Notes under the pieces: model-generated
Database searches by the model: none
What the model was told of the DNA's origin: nothing
What the model saw: the letters and a program-made list of their open reading frames with translations, nothing else
In this document: positions 1-5,644 of the stretch, piece by piece
How the letters are laid out: the number at the start of each line of letters is the position of its first letter
Numbering within the stretch: position 1 is the first letter of the stretch
Origin: Parvibaculum sp049651025
GTDB taxonomy: Bacteria; Pseudomonadota; Alphaproteobacteria; Parvibaculales; Parvibaculaceae
Assembly (NCBI RefSeq): GCF_049651025.1
Contig: NZ_JBASBH010000022.1
Span: forward strand, 1 to 10,253
Direction of reading: 5' to 3'
DNA length: 10,253 nt
Made by a program: the position numbers and the translations under genes

Positions 1-85
1 GTCGTCCCGGGACTTGGTCCCGGGACCCATCTTCCCGCCCCCACCGCCGACAGCCATGGATCCCGGGAACAAGTCCCGGGATGAC
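1..85. repeat. Palindromic intergenic repeat with CCCGGG cores
   Basis: The outer arms 1-28 and 58-85 are inverted copies that match at 25 of 28 positions, around a C-rich 29-base loop. Each arm is itself a dyad: TCCCGGGAC at 5-13 faces GTCCCGGGA at 17-25 across three bases, and TCCCGGGA occurs at both 61-68 and 74-81. Such nested 'gtcatcccgggacttg-ttcccgggatcc' elements are a common dispersed repeat type in alphaproteobacteria. As RNA it would fold into a strong cruciform-like hairpin. It may be incomplete, because it starts at the window edge. Function is unknown; a role in mRNA 3'-end protection or transcription stop for the minus-strand gene ending at 205 is possible. Confidence 0.75.
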
Positions 86-96
86 AATGAAATATT

Positions 97-183
97 CGTC
101 ATTGCGAGGCGCGAAGCAGGCAAGCAATCCACTCTTCCTTCGCCGCAAGGTGGATTGCCACGCCCTTCGGGCTCGCAATGACG
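97..183. repeat. Palindromic intergenic repeat, 'cgtcattgcgag' family
   Basis: The left arm 97-132 begins cgtcattgcgag and ends caatccac. The right arm 150-183 is its inverted counterpart (gtggattg ... ctcgcaatgacg). The outer 12 bases (cgtcattgcgag) and the inner 8 bases pair perfectly, while the middle of the arms has diverged. This termini pattern is a well-known dispersed palindromic repeat in many proteobacterial and alphaproteobacterial genomes. It lies about 20 bases beyond the stop of the minus-strand flavoprotein gene and, read in that direction, is followed by the AT-rich bases aatatttcatt, so it could help end that transcript. It is separated by only 11 bases from the unrelated CCCGGG repeat. 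Confidence 0.8.
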
Positions 184-204
184 ATCCACGACCGCATATA
201 CATT

Positions 205-816
205 TCAGCTCGCTTTCGGCGCGCGCCACTCGACCGGCTCGCCCATCCTCTGTTCAATCGGAATGACGCCCGCCCATATGGGCCAGTTCATATCTTCCGC
301 ATCGTCATTCGGCCCGCCTTCGCGAAGCTTTGCCACGACATCGACAAGCGCCACGCGCAAAACCTCTGTCGCTTTCAGCTCCTGTGCATTGGGCGCACGC
401 GCCTCGCGCGAGCGGCCGCGCATCACACGCTCGGTAAAAAGATCGAGAGCCGCAGGCTTTTCATCTGCAGGCAGAGATATGCCGACGCCATGCACCATGA
501 CGGAGCGATAATTCATCGAGTGATGAAAGGCGGATCGCGCCAGCACCAGCCCATCGAGCAGGGTGACAGTCAGGCAAAGCGGCGCGCCCGTTCCAAGCAC
601 CCGCATGAAACGGCTCTTGCGCGAGCCATGCAGCAGAACACTTTCGCCATCGCGCACATAAAACATCGGCAGCGCCACCGGCCCCGTCTCGCCGACAAAG
701 GCGACATGCGCGACGAAGCCCGCATCGAGAATGGCATGCACAGTCTCGCGGTCGTAACACCCGCGATTTGCGACCTGCCGTACGCGATGAGCTGCCGCCG
801 TCTCATAGTCGCTCAT
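205..816 (-). CDS. NimA-like FMN-binding flavoprotein (pyridoxamine 5'-phosphate oxidase-related)
   Basis: A 203-residue protein of the split-barrel flavin-binding fold, Pyridox_ox_2 / COG3467 (NimA-related) type. The family signature is clear: an N-terminal helix ending in a Tyr-Asp (residues 21-22), VAHVAFVGETGPVALPMFY at about 35-53, LLHGSRKSRF (61-70), then CLTVTLLDGLVLARSAFHHS (81-100) followed by MNYRSVMVHG. The C-terminus has the usual WAGVIPI (181-187). Family members bind FMN; some reduce nitroimidazoles, and for most the substrate is unknown. The start at 816 is chosen because GGAAGGG precedes it at good spacing and homologous sequence begins there; the frame is open further upstream (to 975) only as an Arg-rich shadow overlapping the zinc protein gene. 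It lies 13 bases after the DUF1272 gene, so the two are probably one transcript, divergent from a MocR regulator. It is likely cytoplasmic. Nitroreductase activity is not shown by the sequence. Confidence 0.9.
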   Translation of the reverse strand: MSDYETAAAHRVRQVANRGCYDRETVHAILDAGFVAHVAFVGETGPVALPMFYVRDGESVLLHGSRKSRFMRVLGTGAPLCLTVTLLDGLVLARSAFHHSMNYRSVMVHGVGISLPADEKPAALDLFTERVMRGRSREARAPNAQELKATEVLRVALVDVVAKLREGGPNDDAEDMNWPIWAGVIPIEQRMGEPVEWRAPKAS

Positions 817-829
817 CTCGCCCTTCCTT

Positions 830-1009
830 TCAGACCTCGAGCGTCCGCTTCGGCCGCGCCAGAAGCTCGCCGCCGCAATTCGGGCAGGTGTCGCTCGTCG
901 CCGACGCGCAGTCGGGGCAAAAGGTGCATTCGAAACTGCAAATCCGCGCCTCGCCCGCCTTGGGCGTTGCCGCATGGCATTTTTCGCATTCGGCCTTCAT
1001 CTCAAGCAT
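830..1009 (-). CDS. Small eight-cysteine zinc protein, DUF1272 family
   Basis: A 59-residue ORF beginning MLEMKAECEKCHAATPKAGE, with cysteines at 8, 11, 24, 28, 31, 34, 42 and 45. The ICSFECTFCPDCA core (23-35) and CPNCGGELLARP (42-53) are the hallmark of DUF1272, a compact zinc-ribbon-like family of unknown function; eight cysteines could hold two zinc ions. AGGAG lies 7 bases before the ATG, which supports this start. The stop is 13 bases before the flavoprotein start, so the two genes form an operon. No DNA-binding or enzymatic role can be read from the sequence. Although very short, the intact Cys pattern and the ribosome binding site make it a convincing gene. Confidence 0.92.
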   Translation of the reverse strand: MLEMKAECEKCHAATPKAGEARICSFECTFCPDCASATSDTCPNCGGELLARPKRTLEV

Positions 1010-1032
1010 GTCGCACTCCTGTTCATGGGCGC

Positions 1033-1061
1033 TGAAGCTTGCCAGAAAATGGACCTGTCAA
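1033..1061 (-). promoter_or_regulatory. Candidate promoter of the zinc protein / flavoprotein operon
   Basis: On the minus strand a perfect TTGACA -35 (1061 to 1056) is followed after 17 bases by GCTTCA (1038-1033). This is poor against TATAAT, but with the next two bases (GCTTCAGC) it resembles the alphaproteobacterial GCTANAWC -10 form. Transcription would begin near 1026, leaving a short leader that carries the AGGAG before the start at 1009. The -35 lies inside the dyad at 1050-1069, so a factor bound there would control it directly. Confidence 0.45.
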
Positions 1062-1069
1062 AAGGTCCA
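1050..1069. promoter_or_regulatory. Candidate operator of the divergent MocR regulator
   Basis: A perfect inverted repeat, TGGACC-N8-GGTCCA, lies between the divergent start codons at 1009 and 1117. Its spacer contains the TTGACA -35 of the minus-strand promoter, and it occupies the -35 region of the plus-strand promoter, whose -10 is TATAAT at 1080-1085. MocR-family regulators commonly sit next to and control a divergent target and themselves, so this is the natural binding site. The assignment rests on position and symmetry only. Confidence 0.5.
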
Positions 1070-1079
1070 CTTCATCCAA

Positions 1080-1085
1080 TATAAT
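1080..1085 (+). promoter_or_regulatory. -10 element of the MocR-type regulator gene
   Basis: A perfect TATAAT 31 bases before the chosen start at 1117. The matching -35 region (about 1056-1062, TGTCAAA) is weak and lies inside the dyad at 1050-1069. A start of transcription near 1092 would give a leader of about 25 bases that includes AGGACAG at 1104-1110. This arrangement rules out the upstream in-frame ATGs at 1039 and 1084, which would lie upstream of or within the promoter. Confidence 0.5.
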
Positions 1086-1116
1086 GGAGCCATGCAAACT
1101 GCCAGGACAGTCCGCC

Positions 1117-2625
1117 ATGCTTCGCTCGCCCCTGCCCCTCGGCACACTTCATCTCGATCCTGACGCGGCGACGCCGCTCTACCGCCAGCTCTATGACGGA
1201 TTGCGCGGCGCCATTCTGGACGGGCGGCTGGCCTCCGGCGCGCGGCTTCCATCCTCGCGCCTCCTCGCCACCGATCTCGGCGTCGGCCGCAACACGGTGC
1301 TGTCGGCCTATGAGCAACTTGCCGCCGAAGGTTATCTCGAAGGTCAGGTTGGCGTAGGCACGAGAGTCGCCGCATTGCTTCCCGACCGGCTGCTCGAAGT
1401 CGGCAAGACGAGCGGACAGCCCCGCAGCGTCAAATCGGCAGCAAGCAACGCGCTGTCCGAACGCGGCAGACAGCTTTCCTCCGTCAAGCGCAGCGCACCG
1501 CGCTATGAACGAGGCGAAGCGGTTGCCTTTCAGCACGGGCTTCCAGCCATCGACCAGTTTCCGGCAACCTTGTGGAGCCGCCTTGTCGCGCGCCGCGCCC
1601 GCGATCCGCGCAACGGATTGTTCGGTTATGAAACCGGCGAAGGCTACCGCCCCTTGCGCGAGGCGATTGCCGCCCATGCCGGTGCCGCGCGCGGCGTCGT
1701 CTGCACTGCCGATCAGGTGATCGTCACCGCAGGCGCGCAGGCCGCGCTCGATCTGGCCGCGCGCATGGTCGTCGATCCGGGCGATGCCGTCTGGCTGGAA
1801 GATCCGGGCTATCTCGGCGCGCGCGGCGCATTCCTCGGCGCAGGCGCGGCGATCGTTCCCGTGCCGGTCGATGGCGACGGGATCGACGTCGATGCAGGCA
1901 TGGCCCTCGAACCCCACCCCCGCCTGATCTATGTCACGCCTTCACATCAATATCCGCTGGGCGTCACCCTCTCGCTGCAACGCCGCCTGCAATTGCTCGA
2001 AGTGGCGCGCGCCGAAAACGCCTGGATCGTCGAAGACGATTACGACAGCGAATATCGCTATACGGGCCGCCCGCTCGCCGCTCTGCAAGGCCTCGATCGC
2101 TCAGGCCGCGTCCTCTATATGGGCACCTTTGCCAAGACACTCTTCCCTTCACTGAAGGTCGGATATTTGATCGTGCCCGACGCCCTGATCGACGCATTCC
2201 GCACCGCCATCCGCATCACCGGACACGTGCCGCCGCCAGCCATTCAGGCGGCCCTGGCCGATTTCATCGAGGAAGGGCATTACGGAACGCATGTCCGCCG
2301 CATGCGCGCCGTCTATGCCGCGCGCCGCGCCTGCCTGATCGGCGCCATCGAAACGGAACTCGGGGAATTCCTCAAAGCGGCGCCCGGCGATGGCGGCATG
2401 CAGCTCGTCGCCTGGCTTGCCGACGACGCCGACGATAAAAGCGCGGCGGCAATCGCGAATGAAAATGACACTCACGTCACCGCTCTCTCTGCCTACTATT
2501 TAAGCGATTGCATGCGTAACGGGCTCTACTTGGGCTTTTCAGCCATCCCGGAAAAGCGCATTATCAGTGCAGCGCGTAGGCTTGCAATCGCCTTTCGCAA
2601 AGCGGGTGTGCCTGCGCATCGTTGA
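1117..2625 (+). CDS. MocR-type (GntR family) PLP-dependent transcriptional regulator
   Basis: A 502-residue fusion of an N-terminal GntR winged helix-turn-helix (about residues 17-85; GARLPSSRLLATDLGVGRNT at 41-60, then VLSAYEQLAAEGYLE) with a fold-type I aminotransferase-like domain. The latter shows the MocR signatures: YVTPSHQYPLG, EDDYDSEYRY (306-315, cofactor-pocket acidic residues) and GTFAKTLFPSLKVGYL with the predicted PLP lysine at K340. Relatives such as GabR, TauR and PdxR sense an amine or PLP and act as activators or repressors; the aminotransferase domain usually has little catalysis. Length fits the family (450-510). The start at 1117 has AGGA nine bases upstream and follows a TATAAT; the ATGs at 1039 and 1084 lie upstream of or within the promoter. 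The divergent flavoprotein, related to pyridoxamine-phosphate oxidase, and the DUF1272 gene are the likely targets. The effector cannot be told from the sequence. Confidence 0.92.
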   Translation: MLRSPLPLGTLHLDPDAATPLYRQLYDGLRGAILDGRLASGARLPSSRLLATDLGVGRNTVLSAYEQLAAEGYLEGQVGVGTRVAALLPDRLLEVGKTSGQPRSVKSAASNALSERGRQLSSVKRSAPRYERGEAVAFQHGLPAIDQFPATLWSRLVARRARDPRNGLFGYETGEGYRPLREAIAAHAGAARGVVCTADQVIVTAGAQAALDLAARMVVDPGDAVWLEDPGYLGARGAFLGAGAAIVPVPVDGDGIDVDAGMALEPHPRLIYVTPSHQYPLGVTLSLQRRLQLLEVARAENAWIVEDDYDSEYRYTGRPLAALQGLDRSGRVLYMGTFAKTLFPSLKVGYLIVPDALIDAFRTAIRITGHVPPPAIQAALADFIEEGHYGTHVRRMRAVYAARRACLIGAIETELGEFLKAAPGDGGMQLVAWLADDADDKSAAAIANENDTHVTALSAYYLSDCMRNGLYLGFSAIPEKRIISAARRLAIAFRKAGVPAHR

Positions 2626-2943
2626 TGGTCGCGTACTCGTTTATTGCTGATCTGGTTGCATTTTCTGGTTGCGACAGCACCTGCCGACCGAGTGGTGCGA
2701 CATGCACCACGCCTGCAGGTATGACGCAGCCGGAACACCTTGATCTGCGCCATGTTCTCCGCATGCTGACTTCCTGATGCGAGTAATTGTCATTCCTCAA
2801 TACTCGAAACAAGGACGCCCCATGCCGCTATAAAATCGAATCGTCATCTTTCTTTTCTAAAATCGCAGATTGTCCTTGAACCAAACATGTAATCGTCACG
2901 TAGTAATGAGACGAACGAACGAATTTGGTCAGAAGGTTTTAAA
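2626..2943. other. Gene-free stretch between the MocR-type and TetR genes
   Basis: No credible coding region is visible. The first half holds two related short dyads (near 2667-2681 and 2692-2710) and a 9-base direct repeat TCTGGTTGC (2651-2659 and 2664-2672). The second half is visibly richer in A and T and carries the octamer AATCGTCA at 2839-2846 and 2891-2898, with a one-mismatch copy at 2785-2792, plus TAAAATCG at 2831-2838 and 2858-2865. It must contain the promoter of the TetR pair, but no clear -35/-10 combination with standard spacing was found. No hairpin followed by a T-run ends the MocR-type gene. Confidence 0.6.
2692..2710. repeat. Perfect dyad GTGGTGC-N5-GCACCAC
   Basis: Seven-base arms pair perfectly around GACAT. 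No T-run follows on either strand, so it is not a classic intrinsic terminator. A similar imperfect dyad, GGTTGCGACAGCACC, lies 27 bases upstream at 2667-2681. It could be a protein-binding site or a simple RNA hairpin after the MocR-type gene. Confidence 0.4.
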
Positions 2944-3564
2944 TTGGGCCTTGAACAGTATCGGCGCACAGTAAGCGAAACCAAACGGGCTTCCATACTG
3001 AAAGCCGGGCGAGAGAATTTTTTGAAAAACGGCTTCAGCCGCGCGGCCGTCGCAGACATCGCACGCGAGGCGGATGTCTCAACCGCCACGCTCTACAAGC
3101 ACTTCTCATCCAAGGATGAACTCTTCGCCGCCGTGGTGCACGACGCCTATGGCAATATCGGCGGCGAGTTTCCCGACTTCGCAGACTATAACGACATCGA
3201 CATACGCGAGATGTTTCTGAAGATGGCGCACAACTATCTGCGCGTTCAATTCGACCAGGGCGGCAACGCATTGCTGCGCATCGTTATAGCCGAGGTTCCG
3301 ACGACGCCGAAAATTGCGCTCGACACATATGAGACCATTGTCAGGCGTCGCTTCGCCGGCCTGAAAGTGGTCTTCGACCATCTGATCGAGCGCAAGCTGA
3401 TGAGACCGCACGACACGGAGATGGGTGTGAGTTTCATCTCCGGCATGATCAAGGAAGCATTCATCTGGCCTGCCCTCTTCGATGCGGACGCCAAACTTCC
3501 CGAAAACACCGACGTGATCATCCACGAAGCGATCGATTTATATCTCGCCCGTTACGGAGTCTGA
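2944..3564 (+). CDS. TetR/AcrR family transcriptional regulator, first of a tandem pair
   Basis: A 206-residue TetR-type repressor. The N-terminal DNA-binding domain spans about residues 13-60, with the helix-turn-helix AVADIAREADVSTATLYKHF at 35-54. The C-terminal ligand-binding half resembles the AefR-like group (NALLRIVIAEVP, VFDHLIERKLMRPHDT, IWPALFDA). The start is TTG at 2944: it is the only start codon in the open frame after the stop at 2890, it has AGAAGG seven bases upstream, and the N-terminus aligns with the paralogue behind it. The protein is about 45-50% identical by hand count to the next gene, which begins six bases after the stop here, so the two are co-transcribed. No efflux pump or enzyme typical of a TetR target is adjacent; the downstream gene is convergent. 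Ligand and regulon are unknown. Confidence 0.9.
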   Translation: MGLEQYRRTVSETKRASILKAGRENFLKNGFSRAAVADIAREADVSTATLYKHFSSKDELFAAVVHDAYGNIGGEFPDFADYNDIDIREMFLKMAHNYLRVQFDQGGNALLRIVIAEVPTTPKIALDTYETIVRRRFAGLKVVFDHLIERKLMRPHDTEMGVSFISGMIKEAFIWPALFDADAKLPENTDVIIHEAIDLYLARYGV

Positions 3565-3570
3565 ACTCAA

Positions 3571-4215
3571 ATGCAAGAAATAGTGGGCAACGAAACTGCG
3601 TCGGGGCTTCAGAGATATCGACGCGGCGTCATCGAAACAAAGCATGCCGCGATATTGAAGGCGGCCCGCCATATCTTTCTGGAGCGAGGTTATACGCATG
3701 CGGGCATGACCGAGATCGCTCACGAAGCGGATGTGTCGACTGCGACGCTCTATAAACACTTCGGATCGAAGGAAGCGCTTTTTTCTGCCGTGGTGAAAGA
3801 AGCTGGCGAATTGGACGTCGAAGACTTGGCAATATTGCCCGCCACAGCACCGCTTGCGGAACAGCTCGGTGCGGCGGCGCGCCTTTTTCTCGTCATGCAG
3901 TTCGACCAGAAGATGAATGCATTATTGCGCCTCGTCATCGGCGAGGTGCCGGTTGCGCCGCTGCTCGCCCGCAAGACATATGAAGACGTCATCGGCGGAC
4001 GCCGCGCTTTTGTGTCCAGCGTCTTCGACCATCTGATCGCTCAGGGTCAGTTGAAGCCGCATGACACAAAAATAAGCGCCATGTTCGTCGCCGGCATGAT
4101 GAAGGAGATCTTTGTCTGGCCCGCGCTTTTCGACGCAAATTTCGTGGCGCCGGAAAACACCGACGAGCAAATCCGCGAAATCGTCGCGGTCTTCCTGACG
4201 CGCTACGGCATGTAA
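3571..4215 (+). CDS. TetR/AcrR family transcriptional regulator, second of a tandem pair
   Basis: A 214-residue TetR-type protein with helix-turn-helix GMTEIAHEADVSTATLYKHF at 45-64 and the same AefR-like C-terminal half as its upstream neighbour (QFDQ, NALLR-VIGEVP, VFDHLI, PHDT, WPALFDA, PENTD, RYG at the end). It clearly arose by tandem duplication. The start at 3571 has only a distant GGAG (11 bases), within the end of the previous gene, so translation is probably coupled. A GTG at 3583 is an alternative, and alignment with the paralogue begins near residue 12. The recognition helix is almost the same as in the neighbour, suggesting overlapping operators or heterodimers, while the middle of the protein (residues 76-100) differs strongly, suggesting a different ligand. 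Its stop is only three bases from the stop of the convergent methyltransferase gene. Confidence 0.9.
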   Translation: MQEIVGNETASGLQRYRRGVIETKHAAILKAARHIFLERGYTHAGMTEIAHEADVSTATLYKHFGSKEALFSAVVKEAGELDVEDLAILPATAPLAEQLGAAARLFLVMQFDQKMNALLRLVIGEVPVAPLLARKTYEDVIGGRRAFVSSVFDHLIAQGQLKPHDTKISAMFVAGMMKEIFVWPALFDANFVAPENTDEQIREIVAVFLTRYGM

Positions 4216-4218
4216 ACG

Positions 4219-5010
4219 TCAGCGCGTCGCGACAAAGGCATAGCGATTGACGCTGAAGAAAAATTCGCCGCGCTCGGCCAGTCGCAACTGATCGTCATAC
4301 CAGGCCTGAACTTCATCTCCGCCAAGGCCGACCTTGGCGCCATTCGCCTGCACATAGCTTCTGATGGAGCGCATGATGCCGCCGGCATAACTGACCGGCT
4401 GCCAATGCGCGGAAAACATCGGAACGATTTCGACGCGGGCGACCGTGAAGCCCGCACGACGCAACGAAGGCCCGAGCGTCGCAGGCAAATGCGGATCGGC
4501 GAGATGCCCGTCCCAGCAGGACAGCACGCGTCCCATGCGTGCCTCATCGCTCGAATGCCAGACGATGCTGCGCCAGTCCGTATCGAGAATGACCGCCCGC
4601 CCGCCCGGCTTCAGCACACGATGAAGCTCCGACAGCGCCCGCGCGATGGGCGCGACATATTCGTAAACCTGCGTCGAGACGACAGCGTCGAACGACGCAT
4701 CGGCAAAGTCGAGCCGCGCCGCATCGCCCTCGACGCATTCGGCCTGCGGCAAAGCCGCAAGCCGCGTGCGCGCCATCTTGAGCATGGCGGGCGCAGCATC
4801 GAGGCCGACAACGCGCCCGGTATCGCCCACCATGCGCGCAAGATCATGCGCGAGAAGGCCCGGGCCGACACCAATGTCGAGAATGCGCTCGCCGGGACGC
4901 GGACTGAGCATCTCGATGACGCGGGCGCGCTGCCCCACGACGTCGGGCGTCAGATACATGGCCTCCACGGCCCGCGCCGCCGCCTCGTCAAATTCGATCA
5001 TGCTGCTCAA
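4219..5010 (-). CDS. Class I SAM-dependent methyltransferase
   Basis: A 263-residue methyltransferase of the UbiE/COG2226-like type. SAM-binding motif I is ILDIGVGPGLLA (43-54); the acidic residue after strand 2 is D71 in VVGLDAAP; GDA is at 95-97; motif IV is FDAVVSTQVYEYV (108-119), followed by LHRVLKPGGRAVILDTDW (129-146). The C-terminal part, with WDGHLADPHLP and FFSVNRYAFVA, matches a common family of uncharacterised bacterial methyltransferases of about 260-270 residues. The substrate is unknown. The TTG start at 5010 is preferred because GGAG lies eight bases upstream and it overlaps the stop of the preceding gene (TTGA), implying coupling. An ATG at 5001 (260 residues) is the alternative, with weaker spacing. 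It is probably cytoplasmic. Confidence 0.87.
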   Translation of the reverse strand: MSSMIEFDEAAARAVEAMYLTPDVVGQRARVIEMLSPRPGERILDIGVGPGLLAHDLARMVGDTGRVVGLDAAPAMLKMARTRLAALPQAECVEGDAARLDFADASFDAVVSTQVYEYVAPIARALSELHRVLKPGGRAVILDTDWRSIVWHSSDEARMGRVLSCWDGHLADPHLPATLGPSLRRAGFTVARVEIVPMFSAHWQPVSYAGGIMRSIRSYVQANGAKVGLGGDEVQAWYDDQLRLAERGEFFFSVNRYAFVATR

Positions 5011-5510
5011 CGAAGTTTCTCCACGGTTCCAAATTTGTCATTCACCGGCCGGGTCAGCGCCTGCGCAATCGCGTCGGGCTGATCGAGATCGGTGAACCAG
5101 AGGCTGTCGCCCGACAAGGTTTTCAGGACAAGCGCGCCACCGCCAAAAAACTTCTGCGGCAGCGAGCGGCGAACATGTACAGCGGCGATCTCCTGCGCGC
5201 CTATATGAATCTCCTTCGGTCGCGCAAAGCCCGACCGCGCATAAAGCTCAACCTGCCCATCGTCCCGCATGCGAACCTCGACCGCCAGCACACGCGCCCG
5301 CACGGCGGCAAAAAACAGCAAGAGCGGCACGCCCAAGGCCTCGACAACCAGCGCAACCGCACGAAGCCCGCCCAGCACCGGCTGATGCGACACGGCCCAC
5401 AGATAAATTCCAGCCCACACCAACGCCACCACGATCGACGGCAGGTAGATCGTCCAATGGGCATGCGCGGCGGCGGATGCGGAAAGCGATGAAGGCGGCT
5501 GGCTCGTCAT
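5007..5510 (-). CDS. Two-TM membrane protein with PH-like domain (bPH type)
   Basis: A 167-residue protein of unknown function. A short Ser/Ala-rich N-terminus is followed by two hydrophobic segments (about 20-40, IYLPSIVVALVWAGIYLW, and 48-70, VALVVEALGVPLLLFFAA). A soluble beta-rich region follows (71-153) whose layout (VEVRMRDDGQVELY, ARPKEIHIGAQEIAAVHV, ALVLKTLSGDSLWFTDLD) resembles bacterial PH-like domains of the YdbT/bPH_2 kind. The start is uncertain: 5510 gives a natural short leader before TM1 but has no clear ribosome binding site; the ATG at 5570 (187 residues) has GGAG ten bases upstream. The gene overlaps the methyltransferase start, so the two form one unit. Nothing ties the PH-like domain to the methyltransferase reaction. 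Confidence 0.7.
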   Translation of the reverse strand: MTSQPPSSLSASAAAHAHWTIYLPSIVVALVWAGIYLWAVSHQPVLGGLRAVALVVEALGVPLLLFFAAVRARVLAVEVRMRDDGQVELYARSGFARPKEIHIGAQEIAAVHVRRSLPQKFFGGGALVLKTLSGDSLWFTDLDQPDAIAQALTRPVNDKFGTVEKLR

Positions 5511-5573
5511 GCACCAAGGATCGCAGAGCCGGACCCGCTTGTTAAGCGCGAAGACGAGAGGCGCGCCCATTCG

Positions 5574-5579
5574 TATATT
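5574..5579 (+). promoter_or_regulatory. Candidate -10 of the EamA transporter gene
   Basis: TATATT at 5574-5579 lies in the 134-base divergent gap between the PH-like protein and the transporter. The -35 region 17 bases upstream (AAGACG at 5551-5556) is weak. Transcription starting near 5587 would leave a 58-base leader before the start at 5645, or would make the ATG at 5588 leaderless. Confidence 0.3.
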
Positions 5580-5644
5580 TCTCCGCAATGATGATAGCTT
5601 TGCCGCGACCTGCGCCATTCCATCCCCTCCTCTCCGGCTTTCCC

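Noticed and set aside
1..183. Possible CRISPR or integron array at the left edge
   Set aside because: The repeats are two different palindromes with no regular spacers, and no cas or integrase gene is present.
178..1035. Long plus-strand open frame (285 codons) opposite the flavoprotein and zinc protein genes
   Set aside because: Arg/His-rich translation with no family resemblance; it is the antisense shadow of two well-supported minus-strand genes.
1072..1917. 281-codon minus-strand open frame inside the MocR-type gene
   Set aside because: Antisense shadow of a gene with clear GntR and aminotransferase motifs; no ribosome binding site or family match.
2526..2812. Two overlapping minus-strand open frames in the gap after the MocR-type gene
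   Set aside because: No ribosome binding site, Cys/Arg-rich random-looking translation, and overlap with the end of the MocR-type gene.
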